Both the position numbers and the translations under genes were made by a program. Source: Moritella sp. 5 (GTDB taxonomy: Bacteria; Pseudomonadota; Gammaproteobacteria; Enterobacterales; Moritellaceae). Taken from it: a DNA stretch of 64,000 nucleotides. Of this stretch, positions 1 to 8,695 are shown in pieces (the stretch's first letter is position 1; the number at the start of each line of letters is the position of its first letter). The stretch is taken from the NCBI RefSeq assembly GCF_018219455.1, contig NZ_CP056122.1:1860001-1924000 (forward strand), read 5' to 3'. The notes beneath the pieces are model-generated. The model was not told the origin of the DNA. It saw only the letters and a list, made by a program, of their open reading frames with translations, and did not search any database.

Positions 1-1
1 A

Positions 2-532
2 AATTATCCTTCTAAAAAATTGGATTTTAATGAAGTAACACCGGATCGTTATTTAGATCGTTGTAGCGAAACCTCATTTATTTTACCACTGACAAACAAT
101 CTTAATAATGTCATTCGCCATGTTGAATTATTAGAAACAACTGGAGGGAGTACCGCTTCTTTCCAAGGGTTTATTTGGGGTGTTCGCACCTTGACCGAGG
201 AGTGGCAAAAAGAGTGGAATGTTACACCCGTACAGTCAACCGCGCTGACTCAGCGCTTGATCTTGTTTACCGATGGTAGTGATAGTCGACAAGATTATTT
301 CAATGACTTAATGCGTGCTGGTTTATGCGATGAGGTTCAGCAAAACCTTAATATTGAAGTCAGTTTCATCGGTTTTGGGGTATCGGCAACACGGATTAAG
401 CAATTCCGACAATGTGCGGGTAGTAATGGCACTGTGTTTGATGCGAACAATACTGCGGAGTTAGCAGCCTATTTCAAGGATGCAATCAGGGTCAATACTG
501 AAACCAAGGTACGTATTGTACTGGGAGAGTAG
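2..532 (+). CDS. von Willebrand factor A domain protein, TadG-like (5' end missing)
   Basis: The reading frame is open to the left edge, so this is the C-terminal part of a larger protein; the visible part is about 176 residues. It holds the second half of a von Willebrand A-type fold: an LFTDGSDS strand/loop, a G-L-C-D-E-V segment, a short hydrophobic strand (VSFIGFGV) and a closing VFDANNTAELAAYF helix. That order and the paired cysteines are typical of TadG-type proteins of Tad/Flp pilus loci. The remaining Tad genes would lie upstream, outside the window. An 80-base gap separates it from the redox operon, so it is probably the last gene of its own operon. The family assignment is from pattern recognition; another VWA protein is possible. 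Confidence 0.7.
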   Translation, partial: NYPSKKLDFNEVTPDRYLDRCSETSFILPLTNNLNNVIRHVELLETTGGSTASFQGFIWGVRTLTEEWQKEWNVTPVQSTALTQRLILFTDGSDSRQDYFNDLMRAGLCDEVQQNLNIEVSFIGFGVSATRIKQFRQCAGSNGTVFDANNTAELAAYFKDAIRVNTETKVRIVLGE

Positions 533-612
533 CTGTTTAGCGTTGTGATGTTATCTAGGGCTTAAGAATAATAATTCAAAAATTAGTTAAATTAATCGTA
601 TTAGAGGTACTT

Positions 613-1077
613 ATGTTTAAAAAATGGCTTGTGGTGTTCACATTATTGTTGTCTAGCCAAGCGCACGCTTATCAACGAGGCGAAATGCTTTCTGCGGCCG
701 CTCAGGAACAACTTGGGTTAAACCCCAATCGAGTGTCGTTAATTGATTTTTTTGCTGAGTGGTGCGTGTCTTGTCGTGCTGAACTGCCAGAAGTAAACCA
801 GTTAGTGCCTTCATTGCATGCATTAGGGGTTGATGTTGTTGGTGTCGATGTAGATGAGAATGTGGCTGCTGGTATTGCATTTCAGAAATCGTTGGGAATC
901 AAATTCCGCGTTGTTAACGATGCTGATCAAACGCTGGTTGATGATTTTCAACCGATTGGTATGCCGGCGCTGTATTACATTTACAAAGGCCAAGTGTTAA
1001 AGGTGCGTTATGGTGCGATTAATCATATTGGAGATGTCATTATGAGTGACTTGAAAGGTATGGGGCTAGGTCAATGA
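613..1077 (+). CDS. Periplasmic thioredoxin-like protein
   Basis: A 154-residue protein with an N-terminal signal peptide (KK, a hydrophobic run, then a likely cut after SQAHA) and a thioredoxin fold. The redox motif is W50-C-V-S-C54, and the cis-proline strand is seen as GMPALYYIY. It likely acts as a thiol reductant or oxidant in the periplasm. It overlaps the next gene by 4 bases (ATGA), and the run ends with DsbD, which can feed electrons to periplasmic thioredoxins. The partner is therefore likely a Cys-containing envelope protein of the same operon, possibly the DUF4266 protein with its Cys-Gly-Cys tail. Start chosen because it gives the signal peptide and follows AGAGG. Confidence 0.85.
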   Translation: MFKKWLVVFTLLLSSQAHAYQRGEMLSAAAQEQLGLNPNRVSLIDFFAEWCVSCRAELPEVNQLVPSLHALGVDVVGVDVDENVAAGIAFQKSLGIKFRVVNDADQTLVDDFQPIGMPALYYIYKGQVLKVRYGAINHIGDVIMSDLKGMGLGQ

Positions 1078-1718
1078 AACCTTATGCACAATTAACCTTA
1101 CTGTCTTCTTCGCTGCTATTGACCTGTTTTGGTCTGCAAGCCGAAGTAACGACTACAGACCAAGACTCACCTTACCAAGTGACGGAGTCTATTTCTAATG
1201 TGGTTTACAAAAGCCAGGAAACAATCGCAGAAGTGTCGGCATCTTCTCGTCAGCATACAGCTGAAACACCGACAATCGTTGTGATCAGGCCTGTTAATGT
1301 GCAGAACCACCAGTCATCACAATCTGTTATTAGCGCGTTACCGAAAATAACGATGCCGGCAGTTATACCAAGCGTGTTACCAACAGTTATACCAAGTGCT
1401 TTACCAACCCCGATACCAAAAGTTTTACCCACAGTGATACCAGCACCGATACCTGTTTATCCTGTATTGAATGCATCGGTATTCCCCGAACCTGTGAGTA
1501 ATGATGTAGATGAAGAACCTTCTTTGTTCTCGGCGATTAGTGACTGGTTTAGCGTTAAGCCTGTTAAACCTTGGCAAAAAGGGACTCTGGCGAAAAAATC
1601 CATGAAACCCGGTGGAGAAGTGCCTGAGTTTGATGTGTTTTCAGAAAAAGTATTTGCTTATAAACAAGGTTCGATTGGCGGTAATGGTGTCGGTGGTGGC
1701 GGCTGTGGCTGTAATTAA
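1074..1718 (+). CDS. Secreted Pro-rich protein with C-terminal DUF4266 domain
   Basis: A 214-residue exported protein: signal peptide (residues 1 to about 23), a low-complexity central region with repeated I/L-P units (VIPSVLPTVIPSALPTPIP, about residues 97-125), and a C-terminal segment beginning VKPWQKGTLAKKSM and ending GGNGVGGGGCGCN. That last part matches the DUF4266 pattern as I know it: a VxPWxxGxLA motif and a Gly-rich CGC tail. DUF4266 proteins are usually short (well under 100 residues) lipoproteins; here the domain carries a long N-terminal extension. TC at the signal peptide is a poor lipobox, so lipidation is uncertain. The CGC tail could bind metal or be a redox or modification target. 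DUF4266 genes are commonly found beside DUF3570, ApbE and thioredoxin genes, as here. Confidence 0.75.
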   Translation: MKPYAQLTLLSSSLLLTCFGLQAEVTTTDQDSPYQVTESISNVVYKSQETIAEVSASSRQHTAETPTIVVIRPVNVQNHQSSQSVISALPKITMPAVIPSVLPTVIPSALPTPIPKVLPTVIPAPIPVYPVLNASVFPEPVSNDVDEEPSLFSAISDWFSVKPVKPWQKGTLAKKSMKPGGEVPEFDVFSEKVFAYKQGSIGGNGVGGGGCGCN

Positions 1719-1814
1719 AAGCACCTTGTTCCGCGCGTAAATAGACGCTTGTTCTGTAGCTAGTGATTTAGACGGTATTGCTGATAAATCACAGTTGTAA
1801 TCAATTAAAGATGA

Positions 1815-3032
1815 ATGATAAAAATGAATATAAAATTACCGTTAACCCTACTTGGCCTTGCTGCTGGCTCTGTATCTGCTGCAGACCATGTATCGATCCA
1901 TCATTTGAGTTTTGAAGAATACGGCGATAAGATCAAAGCCGGGGACAACATTCTCTCGCTAGAGAAGAATATTGGTTTGGATTGGACCATCACAGCCGAA
2001 CTTGGTTATGACACTGTATCTGGAGCTTCACCAGCTTGGGTGCCGACAACGCCATCATCGGGTGTTATTGCGGGAAAACGTACGCAAGAAGCACAAGATA
2101 AGACGTCGGAAGTCATCCGTGCGGGTTATGACCCTTACCGCGGTAATTATGAGATGCGTCCCGTTGAGTTAGAGGATACGCGCTATTCTGCGGCAACAAA
2201 TGTGACCTTCCGGGATAAAGACCGAGATGAATGGACTCTGGGCGTGAACTACTCACAAGAAGATGATTATAAAAGTATGGGCGCGAATGCGAAAGCCTTG
2301 CTCTATACAGACAGCAGTAAAAACCGTTCATTTAGCCTTGGTGGTTCAGTCCTTTCTGATCAGACATTGGCGTTTCAGGAATATCAAAATGGCGGCAATG
2401 AACAGCAATGGAAAGACATCTTTACATCAAGTATGGAAGTAGGGATGTCACAAGTATTCACTCCTAATTTGTATGCAACCTTTACGGCCTACGGCGGTTA
2501 TAAAAGTGGTTATTTGAGCAATCATTATCTTACAGTATTACGTGAAGTCGATATTGATGATGACGGTAAAATTAGTGATGATGAAGTATTTTTGGCGCAA
2601 GACTCGCGCCCTGATACACGTATTTCTGGAGGGATTAATGTACAAACATTTTATAGTGTGACTGACCGTGTAGTTGTGCGTCCGCGTTATAAATTTTTCA
2701 CCGATGATTGGGGCGTAATGTCGCATCAACTGGGTGGTAAAATGAGTATCAAAATCACGGATTGGTTAATGCTGGCGCCGGGTTATTCTTGGTATAGTCA
2801 GCAAGGTGCGAATTTCTTTATTGACCCAAAATCCAGCGATCCAACATTCGCCTCAACAGGTTATGCCACTACCGACATTCGTTTGGGTGATTTTAATGCC
2901 AATGCCTATGAATTGGGTATAAGCCTTAAATTATCAAGTAAATGGCGGATGAATGCATTAGCGGCTTATTATGAACAGAGTAATGGTTATGCTAGTCGCT
3001 GGTGGGCAGTAGGGGTAACATATGACTATTAA
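1815..3032 (+). CDS. DUF3570 outer-membrane beta-barrel-like protein
   Basis: A 405-residue protein with a signal peptide (cut near SVSAADH) and many alternating, aromatic-rich strands, ending in VGVTYDY with a terminal Tyr as in outer-membrane barrels. Length, strand pattern and neighbours fit DUF3570. An acidic loop at residues 246-257 (D-I-D-D-D-G-K-I-S-D-D-E) matches an EF-hand calcium loop and probably lies in an extracellular or periplasmic turn. ATG at 1815 or 1824 could be the start. The gene overlaps apbE by 11 bases. Its role is unknown; operon context suggests a surface partner of a flavin or thiol redox system. Confidence 0.75.
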   Translation: MIKMNIKLPLTLLGLAAGSVSAADHVSIHHLSFEEYGDKIKAGDNILSLEKNIGLDWTITAELGYDTVSGASPAWVPTTPSSGVIAGKRTQEAQDKTSEVIRAGYDPYRGNYEMRPVELEDTRYSAATNVTFRDKDRDEWTLGVNYSQEDDYKSMGANAKALLYTDSSKNRSFSLGGSVLSDQTLAFQEYQNGGNEQQWKDIFTSSMEVGMSQVFTPNLYATFTAYGGYKSGYLSNHYLTVLREVDIDDDGKISDDEVFLAQDSRPDTRISGGINVQTFYSVTDRVVVRPRYKFFTDDWGVMSHQLGGKMSIKITDWLMLAPGYSWYSQQGANFFIDPKSSDPTFASTGYATTDIRLGDFNANAYELGISLKLSSKWRMNALAAYYEQSNGYASRWWAVGVTYDY

Positions 3033-3897
3033 GCAATCTTATGTACATCGTTTTATGGCGATGACAGTACCTTGCGAAGCGACTTTGATTGCATCGGAAG
3101 CTGCGGAGTTAGCACGGGATATTGAAACTAATACACGCCGTTTAGAAGAAAAATTTAATTTCTATTCTGATACCTCAATGTTAACGAAAACGATTAACCA
3201 GCGCAGTGGTAAACGCGTGGTTATCGACTCTGAGACACTGGATATTCTAACTAAGGTGCGTGAGTATAGTATTGCGACGCAGGGGATCTTTGATATTACG
3301 GTTGGTACGGTCAAAACGTTATTGCAAAACAATGCTAAAACACGTGAACAGGTCTATCAAGATGCAGTACCTTATATGGGGTTATCGGCCTGGGATATAG
3401 AAGATAATATCTTGATCATGCATTTCCCTATTACGCAATTGGATCTCGGTGGGGTGATTAAAGAAGTCGCCGTTGATCAGGCGTTAGCCATTGCAGAGCA
3501 AGCCAGTAGTGGTGCGTTAATTAACTTTGGTGGTGATGTTCGTGCCTCGGGCTGTAAAGTGGATGGCAGTGACTTTGTGGTGGCAGTGGTTAACCCGCAT
3601 GAACAGACGCAAGCGCTGTTTGCTTTACCACTACGTAATCAGGCACTGACTACATCAGCGCATTATGCAAGACGACAACAGTTTTCAGACCAAGAAAGTT
3701 CTCATATTCTCGCGTCACAAGATACTCACCAGCAGGTTATTTCAGTGACGGTTGTAGCTGATAGCGCATTGCAAGCTGGGATAATAAGTACAGCATTAAC
3801 GATTAACCCTCGCTTAACGGTTCCCGAAGAAATTGGGTTTGCATTAGTTGATGAGCAGTTGAATGTTCATCAAAATACGGATTTTTTATTATCATGA
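3022..3897 (+). CDS. apbE: ApbE-family FAD:protein FMN transferase
   Basis: A 291-residue ApbE-like protein. ApbE transfers FMN from FAD onto Ser/Thr of exported proteins in a Mg-dependent reaction. Seen: the N-terminal MAMTVPCEATL strand, VDSETLDIL..GIFDITVG, the LDLGGVIKEVAVDQA helix (usually DLGGIAKGYAVD), the hallmark LINFGGDVRASG near residue 170, and ALTTSAHYAR. No signal peptide or lipobox is visible, whereas many ApbE proteins are lipoproteins or have an N-terminal anchor, so location is uncertain. It overlaps the DUF3570 gene (11 bases) and dsbD (ATGA), implying coupled translation. No FMN-binding target domain (D-x-x-T/S-G-A-T/S type) is obvious nearby. Confidence 0.88.
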   Translation: MTIKQSYVHRFMAMTVPCEATLIASEAAELARDIETNTRRLEEKFNFYSDTSMLTKTINQRSGKRVVIDSETLDILTKVREYSIATQGIFDITVGTVKTLLQNNAKTREQVYQDAVPYMGLSAWDIEDNILIMHFPITQLDLGGVIKEVAVDQALAIAEQASSGALINFGGDVRASGCKVDGSDFVVAVVNPHEQTQALFALPLRNQALTTSAHYARRQQFSDQESSHILASQDTHQQVISVTVVADSALQAGIISTALTINPRLTVPEEIGFALVDEQLNVHQNTDFLLS

Positions 3898-5771
3898 CGT
3901 TACTTTTTAAATTAAATGATGCAATGAAGCAGCTATGTATCATGTTGCTGCTGTTAACCAGTGTTAGCGCTATTGCGCAGACGCAAGCGAGCAGTCATGC
4001 TGAGTCTGAATTCCTTACGGTTAACCAAGCATTTCCATTTTCATCACAAGTATTAAGCGCTGAAGATGGCGATAAATTGGTATTAACGTTTGCGACCGAG
4101 CAGGGTTATTACCTTTACCACAAACGCTTTTCTTTCAATGTCACGAGTGGCAATGTTAGCTTGGCTAAACCACAATTTTCAATTGTCGCAGAACAAAAAC
4201 AAGATCCTAATTTTGGTTTAGTGAAGGTTTATCATCAACCGCTAACGGTTACCTTGCCGTTTACGGGAAGTGGTAGTGTTAAGGTCCGCTACCAAGGGTG
4301 TGCTGATAGTGGTTTATGTTATTTACCACAGCGTAAAGTGATTGAACTTGAAGCTAAGGTGACCAATAGCTCGGTTATACCGTCTGTTGTTGAACCTATC
4401 AGTCCAGCGTCAAGCCAGTTGATGAGTGTGGCGGGGGCTTCAGCGAATGACAGCCAAAGTTTAGCGAGTATGTTAGCGGGGGCTGGACGAGCGCAAGCCT
4501 TGTTACTTTTCTTCGTACTTGGTTTAGGGCTTGCTTTTACCCCTTGTGTCTTGCCGATGATCCCCATTTTATCGAGCATCATTGGTGGTCAAGGCTCTGG
4601 CATGACGGGCTGGAAAGGTTTTTATATTTCGTTAGCCTATGTGTTGGGTATGGCATCAAGCTATGCACTGATTGGCGTGTTAATGGCGACGGTTGGGCAG
4701 GGCGTTAATATACAAGCGGCGATGCAACAAACCTGGTTGTTAGTGATATTTTCGGGTTTATTTGTATTGTTAGCACTGGCGATGTTTGGTGTTTATGAAT
4801 TGCAATTACCATCGCGTTTACAGGTCGCATTAAATAACCAATCGCAACGCTTAACTGGGGGGAAGGCTATAACGGTATTTATGATGGGCGCTATTTCAGC
4901 CTTAGTGGTATCGCCTTGTGTATCAGCGCCACTGGCGGGGGCATTATTGTATGTTTCTACCACTCAAGATTGGTTGTTTGGTGGTGGTGTATTGTTCGTG
5001 ATGGCATTAGGCATGGGCGTACCCTTGGTGATAATCGGTACGTCGGGTGGTAAATTCTTACCAAGCAGCGGCCCTTGGATGGTCCGTGTTAAACAAGGGT
5101 TTGGCGTAATGCTACTGGCGATCGCTATCTTACTTATCAGCCGGTTTGCTGCTCCGAGTGTGACTCTTGGATTGTGGGCATTACTTATGATCAGTTGTGC
5201 TATGTACATTCATAACATTACTGATATTCAAGCAAGTCGTTTGTGGTTACGTCATGTAGTGGTATTCGTATCCTTGGTTTACGGCGCTATGTTATTTGTG
5301 GGCATGATGACAGGCGCTGATGATATGGCTGATCCGCTGCAGCATATCACCCAGCGTAGCGCTATTAGTACGGGTTCTGAGAAAGACGCGCGACCGTTGT
5401 TTATGAAAACTGCGTCGGTACAAAATATTGATAATGCGATTAATAATCTGCAAGCGCCGAAAGTCGTGACTATGGTCGACCTCTACGCAGACTGGTGTAC
5501 ATCGTGTAAAGTGATGGAAAAACACGTGTTTTCAGACCCAAGTGTTGCTATAGCAATGACCGCAATTAATGCGCTAAAATTTGATATTACGGACAATACC
5601 AAGCCGCAATCAGAATGGATGGCGAAAGCAAAATTATTTGGACCGCCAAGTATGTTGTTTTTTGATGGTGACGGTAATGAAATTGAGCAATTACGTGTTG
5701 TTGGTGAGATGGATAAACAGCAGTTTTTAGCACACCTTAAATTAGTCGCTGAAGCGGTTCCGTTAAGTTAA
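3894..5771 (+). CDS. dsbD: Thiol:disulfide interchange protein DsbD
   Basis: A 625-residue full-length DsbD, moving electrons from cytoplasmic thioredoxin to periplasmic thiols. Order: signal peptide; alpha domain with the redox pair in CADSGLC; a membrane domain of about eight helices from residue ~200 with the two active cysteines in FTPCVLPMIP and VSPCVSAPLAG; and a C-terminal thioredoxin (gamma) domain with W534-C-T-S-C538. ATG at 3894 overlaps the apbE stop; an internal ATG at 3924 would place the signal peptide right at the N-terminus. As last gene of the run it is the likely electron source for the thioredoxin at 613 and the Cys-containing exported protein at 1074. Confidence 0.93.
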   Translation: MTLLFKLNDAMKQLCIMLLLLTSVSAIAQTQASSHAESEFLTVNQAFPFSSQVLSAEDGDKLVLTFATEQGYYLYHKRFSFNVTSGNVSLAKPQFSIVAEQKQDPNFGLVKVYHQPLTVTLPFTGSGSVKVRYQGCADSGLCYLPQRKVIELEAKVTNSSVIPSVVEPISPASSQLMSVAGASANDSQSLASMLAGAGRAQALLLFFVLGLGLAFTPCVLPMIPILSSIIGGQGSGMTGWKGFYISLAYVLGMASSYALIGVLMATVGQGVNIQAAMQQTWLLVIFSGLFVLLALAMFGVYELQLPSRLQVALNNQSQRLTGGKAITVFMMGAISALVVSPCVSAPLAGALLYVSTTQDWLFGGGVLFVMALGMGVPLVIIGTSGGKFLPSSGPWMVRVKQGFGVMLLAIAILLISRFAAPSVTLGLWALLMISCAMYIHNITDIQASRLWLRHVVVFVSLVYGAMLFVGMMTGADDMADPLQHITQRSAISTGSEKDARPLFMKTASVQNIDNAINNLQAPKVVTMVDLYADWCTSCKVMEKHVFSDPSVAIAMTAINALKFDITDNTKPQSEWMAKAKLFGPPSMLFFDGDGNEIEQLRVVGEMDKQQFLAHLKLVAEAVPLS

Positions 5772-5840
5772 CTCAACTCAACTTAAGTATTCTGCATTAC
5801 ACATTAATACTGGGGGGAGTAGTTATCCTCCCTTCATTAT

Positions 5841-7412
5841 TTAAATAAGGTTTTTAAACAAACTTTTCCCGCCTTTAAAGACACGTTTTAATTGTTCAGA
5901 TGCACCGTTATTTCTCCCTTCTAAACGTTGACGATTACGTTGCACGTTAATGCTTTCATCCACATTATTGGCAATCAGTTGCGCTAGACTTTCCTGTCCC
6001 CACGTCTTCGATTCAGTTGAAAACGAAGTCGGGATGATAGTATCGAAGTTAAGTAACTTTTGGTTGTAATCAATCGCTTTGTTAATCGTCACTACTTTTG
6101 CTGAGTCAGACTGGGCTAAATCATACGGTGGCGACCATTCAGCCAAGGGTTTTAACTTATCCACTTGGTTTAAAATACCCGTGAACACAGGTCTTTTACG
6201 GTGTAAGTTATCTTTATGCGCGTAAAACTCATCTAAGCGAAGCATGAATTGACGATCAAGTTGCCGTGATGATTGGTTTGCTTTTAATACCCACAACACC
6301 ATATCCGCATTGGTTACATGTTTAAGCACTGTTTTGCTGGTTTTTTCATTACCATCAAGGCCGGGTAAATCCACCAACTTTAGCACTTCAATATCACCCA
6401 CTGCACAACTATAAACATGCACTTCGCTGGTGGAGGGCAGTGCGCTTACTTCTGCATCCAGCGCCCCTTTTATCGTGTTGATAAGCGACGACTTACCGGC
6501 ACTGATTTGCCCGATTACCGCAATACGTAAGGGTTCAAGCTGCTCTGGCTGACGATTTTCATCTTCCTCTGCGATCGTGCTTTTGTTAATATCGCTTTCT
6601 GCAATAGAAAAACGGCCACTGTATAAATCAATTGAAACTGCCGCGACTTCTTGCAGAAACGCTCTTTTCATATTGAGCTGTAAATTTGCACCGACACTAC
6701 CAGCCATATCCCCGAGTAACTTGTTACGCACTTCTTTCGCTATCGCTGCTGTGGGGTTGATGAATTGATAAACACGATACGCTTTACTGAGTAAGTCTGC
6801 GGCTTGCTTGCCGGTTTCAATTTGATCTTGATGATCATAAGCAAACTTTAAGTGTGAGACTTTAATACTTTCAACAAAGGGCACGTTTTCTTTGAGAATG
6901 ACGCGATAGCGGCGGCTTACTTCCTCTAATAGCTTTAATCCGTCGGTGACTGAAAATTGAAAGTCAGCACGGGAAAATGCTTGAGCTGTGGTATTTGCGA
7001 TAACAAGGCCGTGTGTTTTTAACGAGCCCCATTCATCATCTTCGGCGAGCTGCGTTTCAATCTTTTGGTTAAGACGTTGCCAAATGGCGTTTTCGGCATC
7101 AGACCAATCGGCAGAGGCTTTCACTAAGCTGTCTTCTGGGGTTCTTCCTTCAGATAAACGGTCTTCAGATATGAGCAATTCATCGGCTTTCAGTTGTGTT
7201 TTTCGACGTAATAGTAATAGGGGGATATAAGAGATGAGAAATGTAGCCACTAATACAATTGCAAACTGCAGGGTATAACCATATTGAATAATGGCGTATA
7301 AACCAAAACCACATAGTACAAGTATGGGCAGGAATACCGCTAATGTAAGTACTGTTGTTACACCCGCCGAGAGGTTATTAAGCTGTGCGAGACTATTTTT
7401 AACGCGTTTCAT
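5841..7412 (-). CDS. Membrane-anchored dynamin/Era-like GTPase
   Basis: A 523-residue protein with two closely spaced transmembrane helices near the N-terminus (about residues 18-66), a helical middle region, and a C-terminal G domain. The P-loop is G301-QISAG-K307-S, switch/G3 is DLPGLDG, and G4 is NQVD, so it should bind and hydrolyse GTP. It overlaps the upstream GTPase gene by 14 bases, so the two are co-translated and may form a heteromeric complex at the inner membrane. No effector or cargo is evident. Related YcjX/YcjF-like and DUF697-associated GTPases are of poorly known function; envelope stress or membrane remodelling is a guess. Confidence 0.75.
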   Translation of the reverse strand: MKRVKNSLAQLNNLSAGVTTVLTLAVFLPILVLCGFGLYAIIQYGYTLQFAIVLVATFLISYIPLLLLRRKTQLKADELLISEDRLSEGRTPEDSLVKASADWSDAENAIWQRLNQKIETQLAEDDEWGSLKTHGLVIANTTAQAFSRADFQFSVTDGLKLLEEVSRRYRVILKENVPFVESIKVSHLKFAYDHQDQIETGKQAADLLSKAYRVYQFINPTAAIAKEVRNKLLGDMAGSVGANLQLNMKRAFLQEVAAVSIDLYSGRFSIAESDINKSTIAEEDENRQPEQLEPLRIAVIGQISAGKSSLINTIKGALDAEVSALPSTSEVHVYSCAVGDIEVLKLVDLPGLDGNEKTSKTVLKHVTNADMVLWVLKANQSSRQLDRQFMLRLDEFYAHKDNLHRKRPVFTGILNQVDKLKPLAEWSPPYDLAQSDSAKVVTINKAIDYNQKLLNFDTIIPTSFSTESKTWGQESLAQLIANNVDESINVQRNRQRLEGRNNGASEQLKRVFKGGKSLFKNLI

Positions 7413-8496
7413 TTTTCGCTACCTCTTTAATATTTGATAGTGCGTCTTTGTATACCGTTTGCATGTCTTTATTCGACACCGTTTCCCCTTTGCTTTTGTG
7501 ATACATGTATTTGCAAGCCGCACGGCCAATGGCATACGTAGATGCAAAACTGATCACGGCGGCAGATGCACTACCAATGGTTTGTCCGTAAGCAGGAATT
7601 AATTTTACTAATTGGCGAATACCGAACTTCGATGCATATTGGAAAGCAAAACCCGAACCTAAGGTCCCGATAAATTCTGCAAAAGCTTGTTTATTCCAAT
7701 CGATACCGTATTGGTTAGCTAAACTGTGTAGCATTTTTGCCTGAATACTCGGCACTGCAACCAATCCAACAGCAGGAATTGCATCTGCTGCCCCAGCCGA
7801 ACCTGCATACCAGAGTACTTCTGTTTTTAACGTTTGAAAATTAGCACTTTCTGTATCCGCGTGTTGTTGTACGTCGTTAAGCTGTTGGATAATTGGCAGT
7901 AATTCCGTTAGCTTATTTTTTAAAGCTGGAATGCCAAATGTGTCGCCGTCCGAGAGTTCAAAATCGACTTCAAGGTAGGGCAGTTCATCACCCCATATTT
8001 TTTCAAATTGCTGTTGGTTATATTGTACTGTTTTGGTTTGTTCATCAGCAGAGAGTTGTTTAACGGCTGTATGAATGATTAAAATCTGTTTGATTGAATT
8101 TTGTTTTTTAATCTTTTTTAGTGCATTAAGAACATCGCTTTGTTCCGGTTCTTCAGCTTTGGCTATGACAAGTAAAGCATGGCCTTGTTGCGCACTGATC
8201 TTAATATCCTCAGCCGGGTCGTAGTCCGCCTCTGATAATCCTCGCGTATCAAGGAAACGCAGTAAAGGGGTCGCTTTAGGGTAGCTGTAAGCGTGTGATG
8301 TCATTGTGCAAGGTTCGAAACCATTACCTACCTCAACATCACTATCGCCAGTAATCGTTTGGATCAATGACGATTTACCTGCGCCTGTTTTACCCAGTAA
8401 CCATAATGTTGGTAAGTGCGTATTTTGATACTCGAATGCTTTTGATAAATTGGAATTTTCACTTGGATTGATGAATTCTTTAATGGCGTCAAGCAT
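7399..8496 (-). CDS. GTPase with C-terminal DUF697-like membrane region
   Basis: A 365-residue protein with an N-terminal Ras/Era-type G domain: P-loop G35-KTGAG-K41-S42, G3 as LDTRGL, and a hydrophobic strand LLVIAKAEEPEQ before the base-binding region. The C-terminal half (from about residue 230) has Gly/Ala-rich hydrophobic stretches (GSAGAADAIPAVGLVAVPSIQ and later ones) like the DUF697/YcjF membrane-associated region. It is the first gene of a two-GTPase operon transcribed away from the cyclase at 8696; the 199-base divergent gap carries the promoters. It probably works with the downstream GTPase at 5841. Confidence 0.75.
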   Translation of the reverse strand: MLDAIKEFINPSENSNLSKAFEYQNTHLPTLWLLGKTGAGKSSLIQTITGDSDVEVGNGFEPCTMTSHAYSYPKATPLLRFLDTRGLSEADYDPAEDIKISAQQGHALLVIAKAEEPEQSDVLNALKKIKKQNSIKQILIIHTAVKQLSADEQTKTVQYNQQQFEKIWGDELPYLEVDFELSDGDTFGIPALKNKLTELLPIIQQLNDVQQHADTESANFQTLKTEVLWYAGSAGAADAIPAVGLVAVPSIQAKMLHSLANQYGIDWNKQAFAEFIGTLGSGFAFQYASKFGIRQLVKLIPAYGQTIGSASAAVISFASTYAIGRAACKYMYHKSKGETVSNKDMQTVYKDALSNIKEVAKNETR

Positions 8497-8695
8497 AACT
8501 TAAGGGCTCTTTGTGTTAATGGTGAAAAGGTATTGATTCATATTCGTTTAAACACTTATTTATAATATGACATAAACATCGAGTCATTTACCCATAATAC
8601 GATTATTAATGCTTTAGTTAATAAAGCCGAGGTATATCTTTAATTGCTATTTTCAGCTTCAAAATGATTATTCTGGTATGAAAAGGAAGGTCACC

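Noticed and set aside
5772-5840. GGGGGGAG..CCTCCC as a terminator between dsbD and the GTPase gene
   Set aside because: The arms do not pair well when written out; there is no clean stem or T-run.
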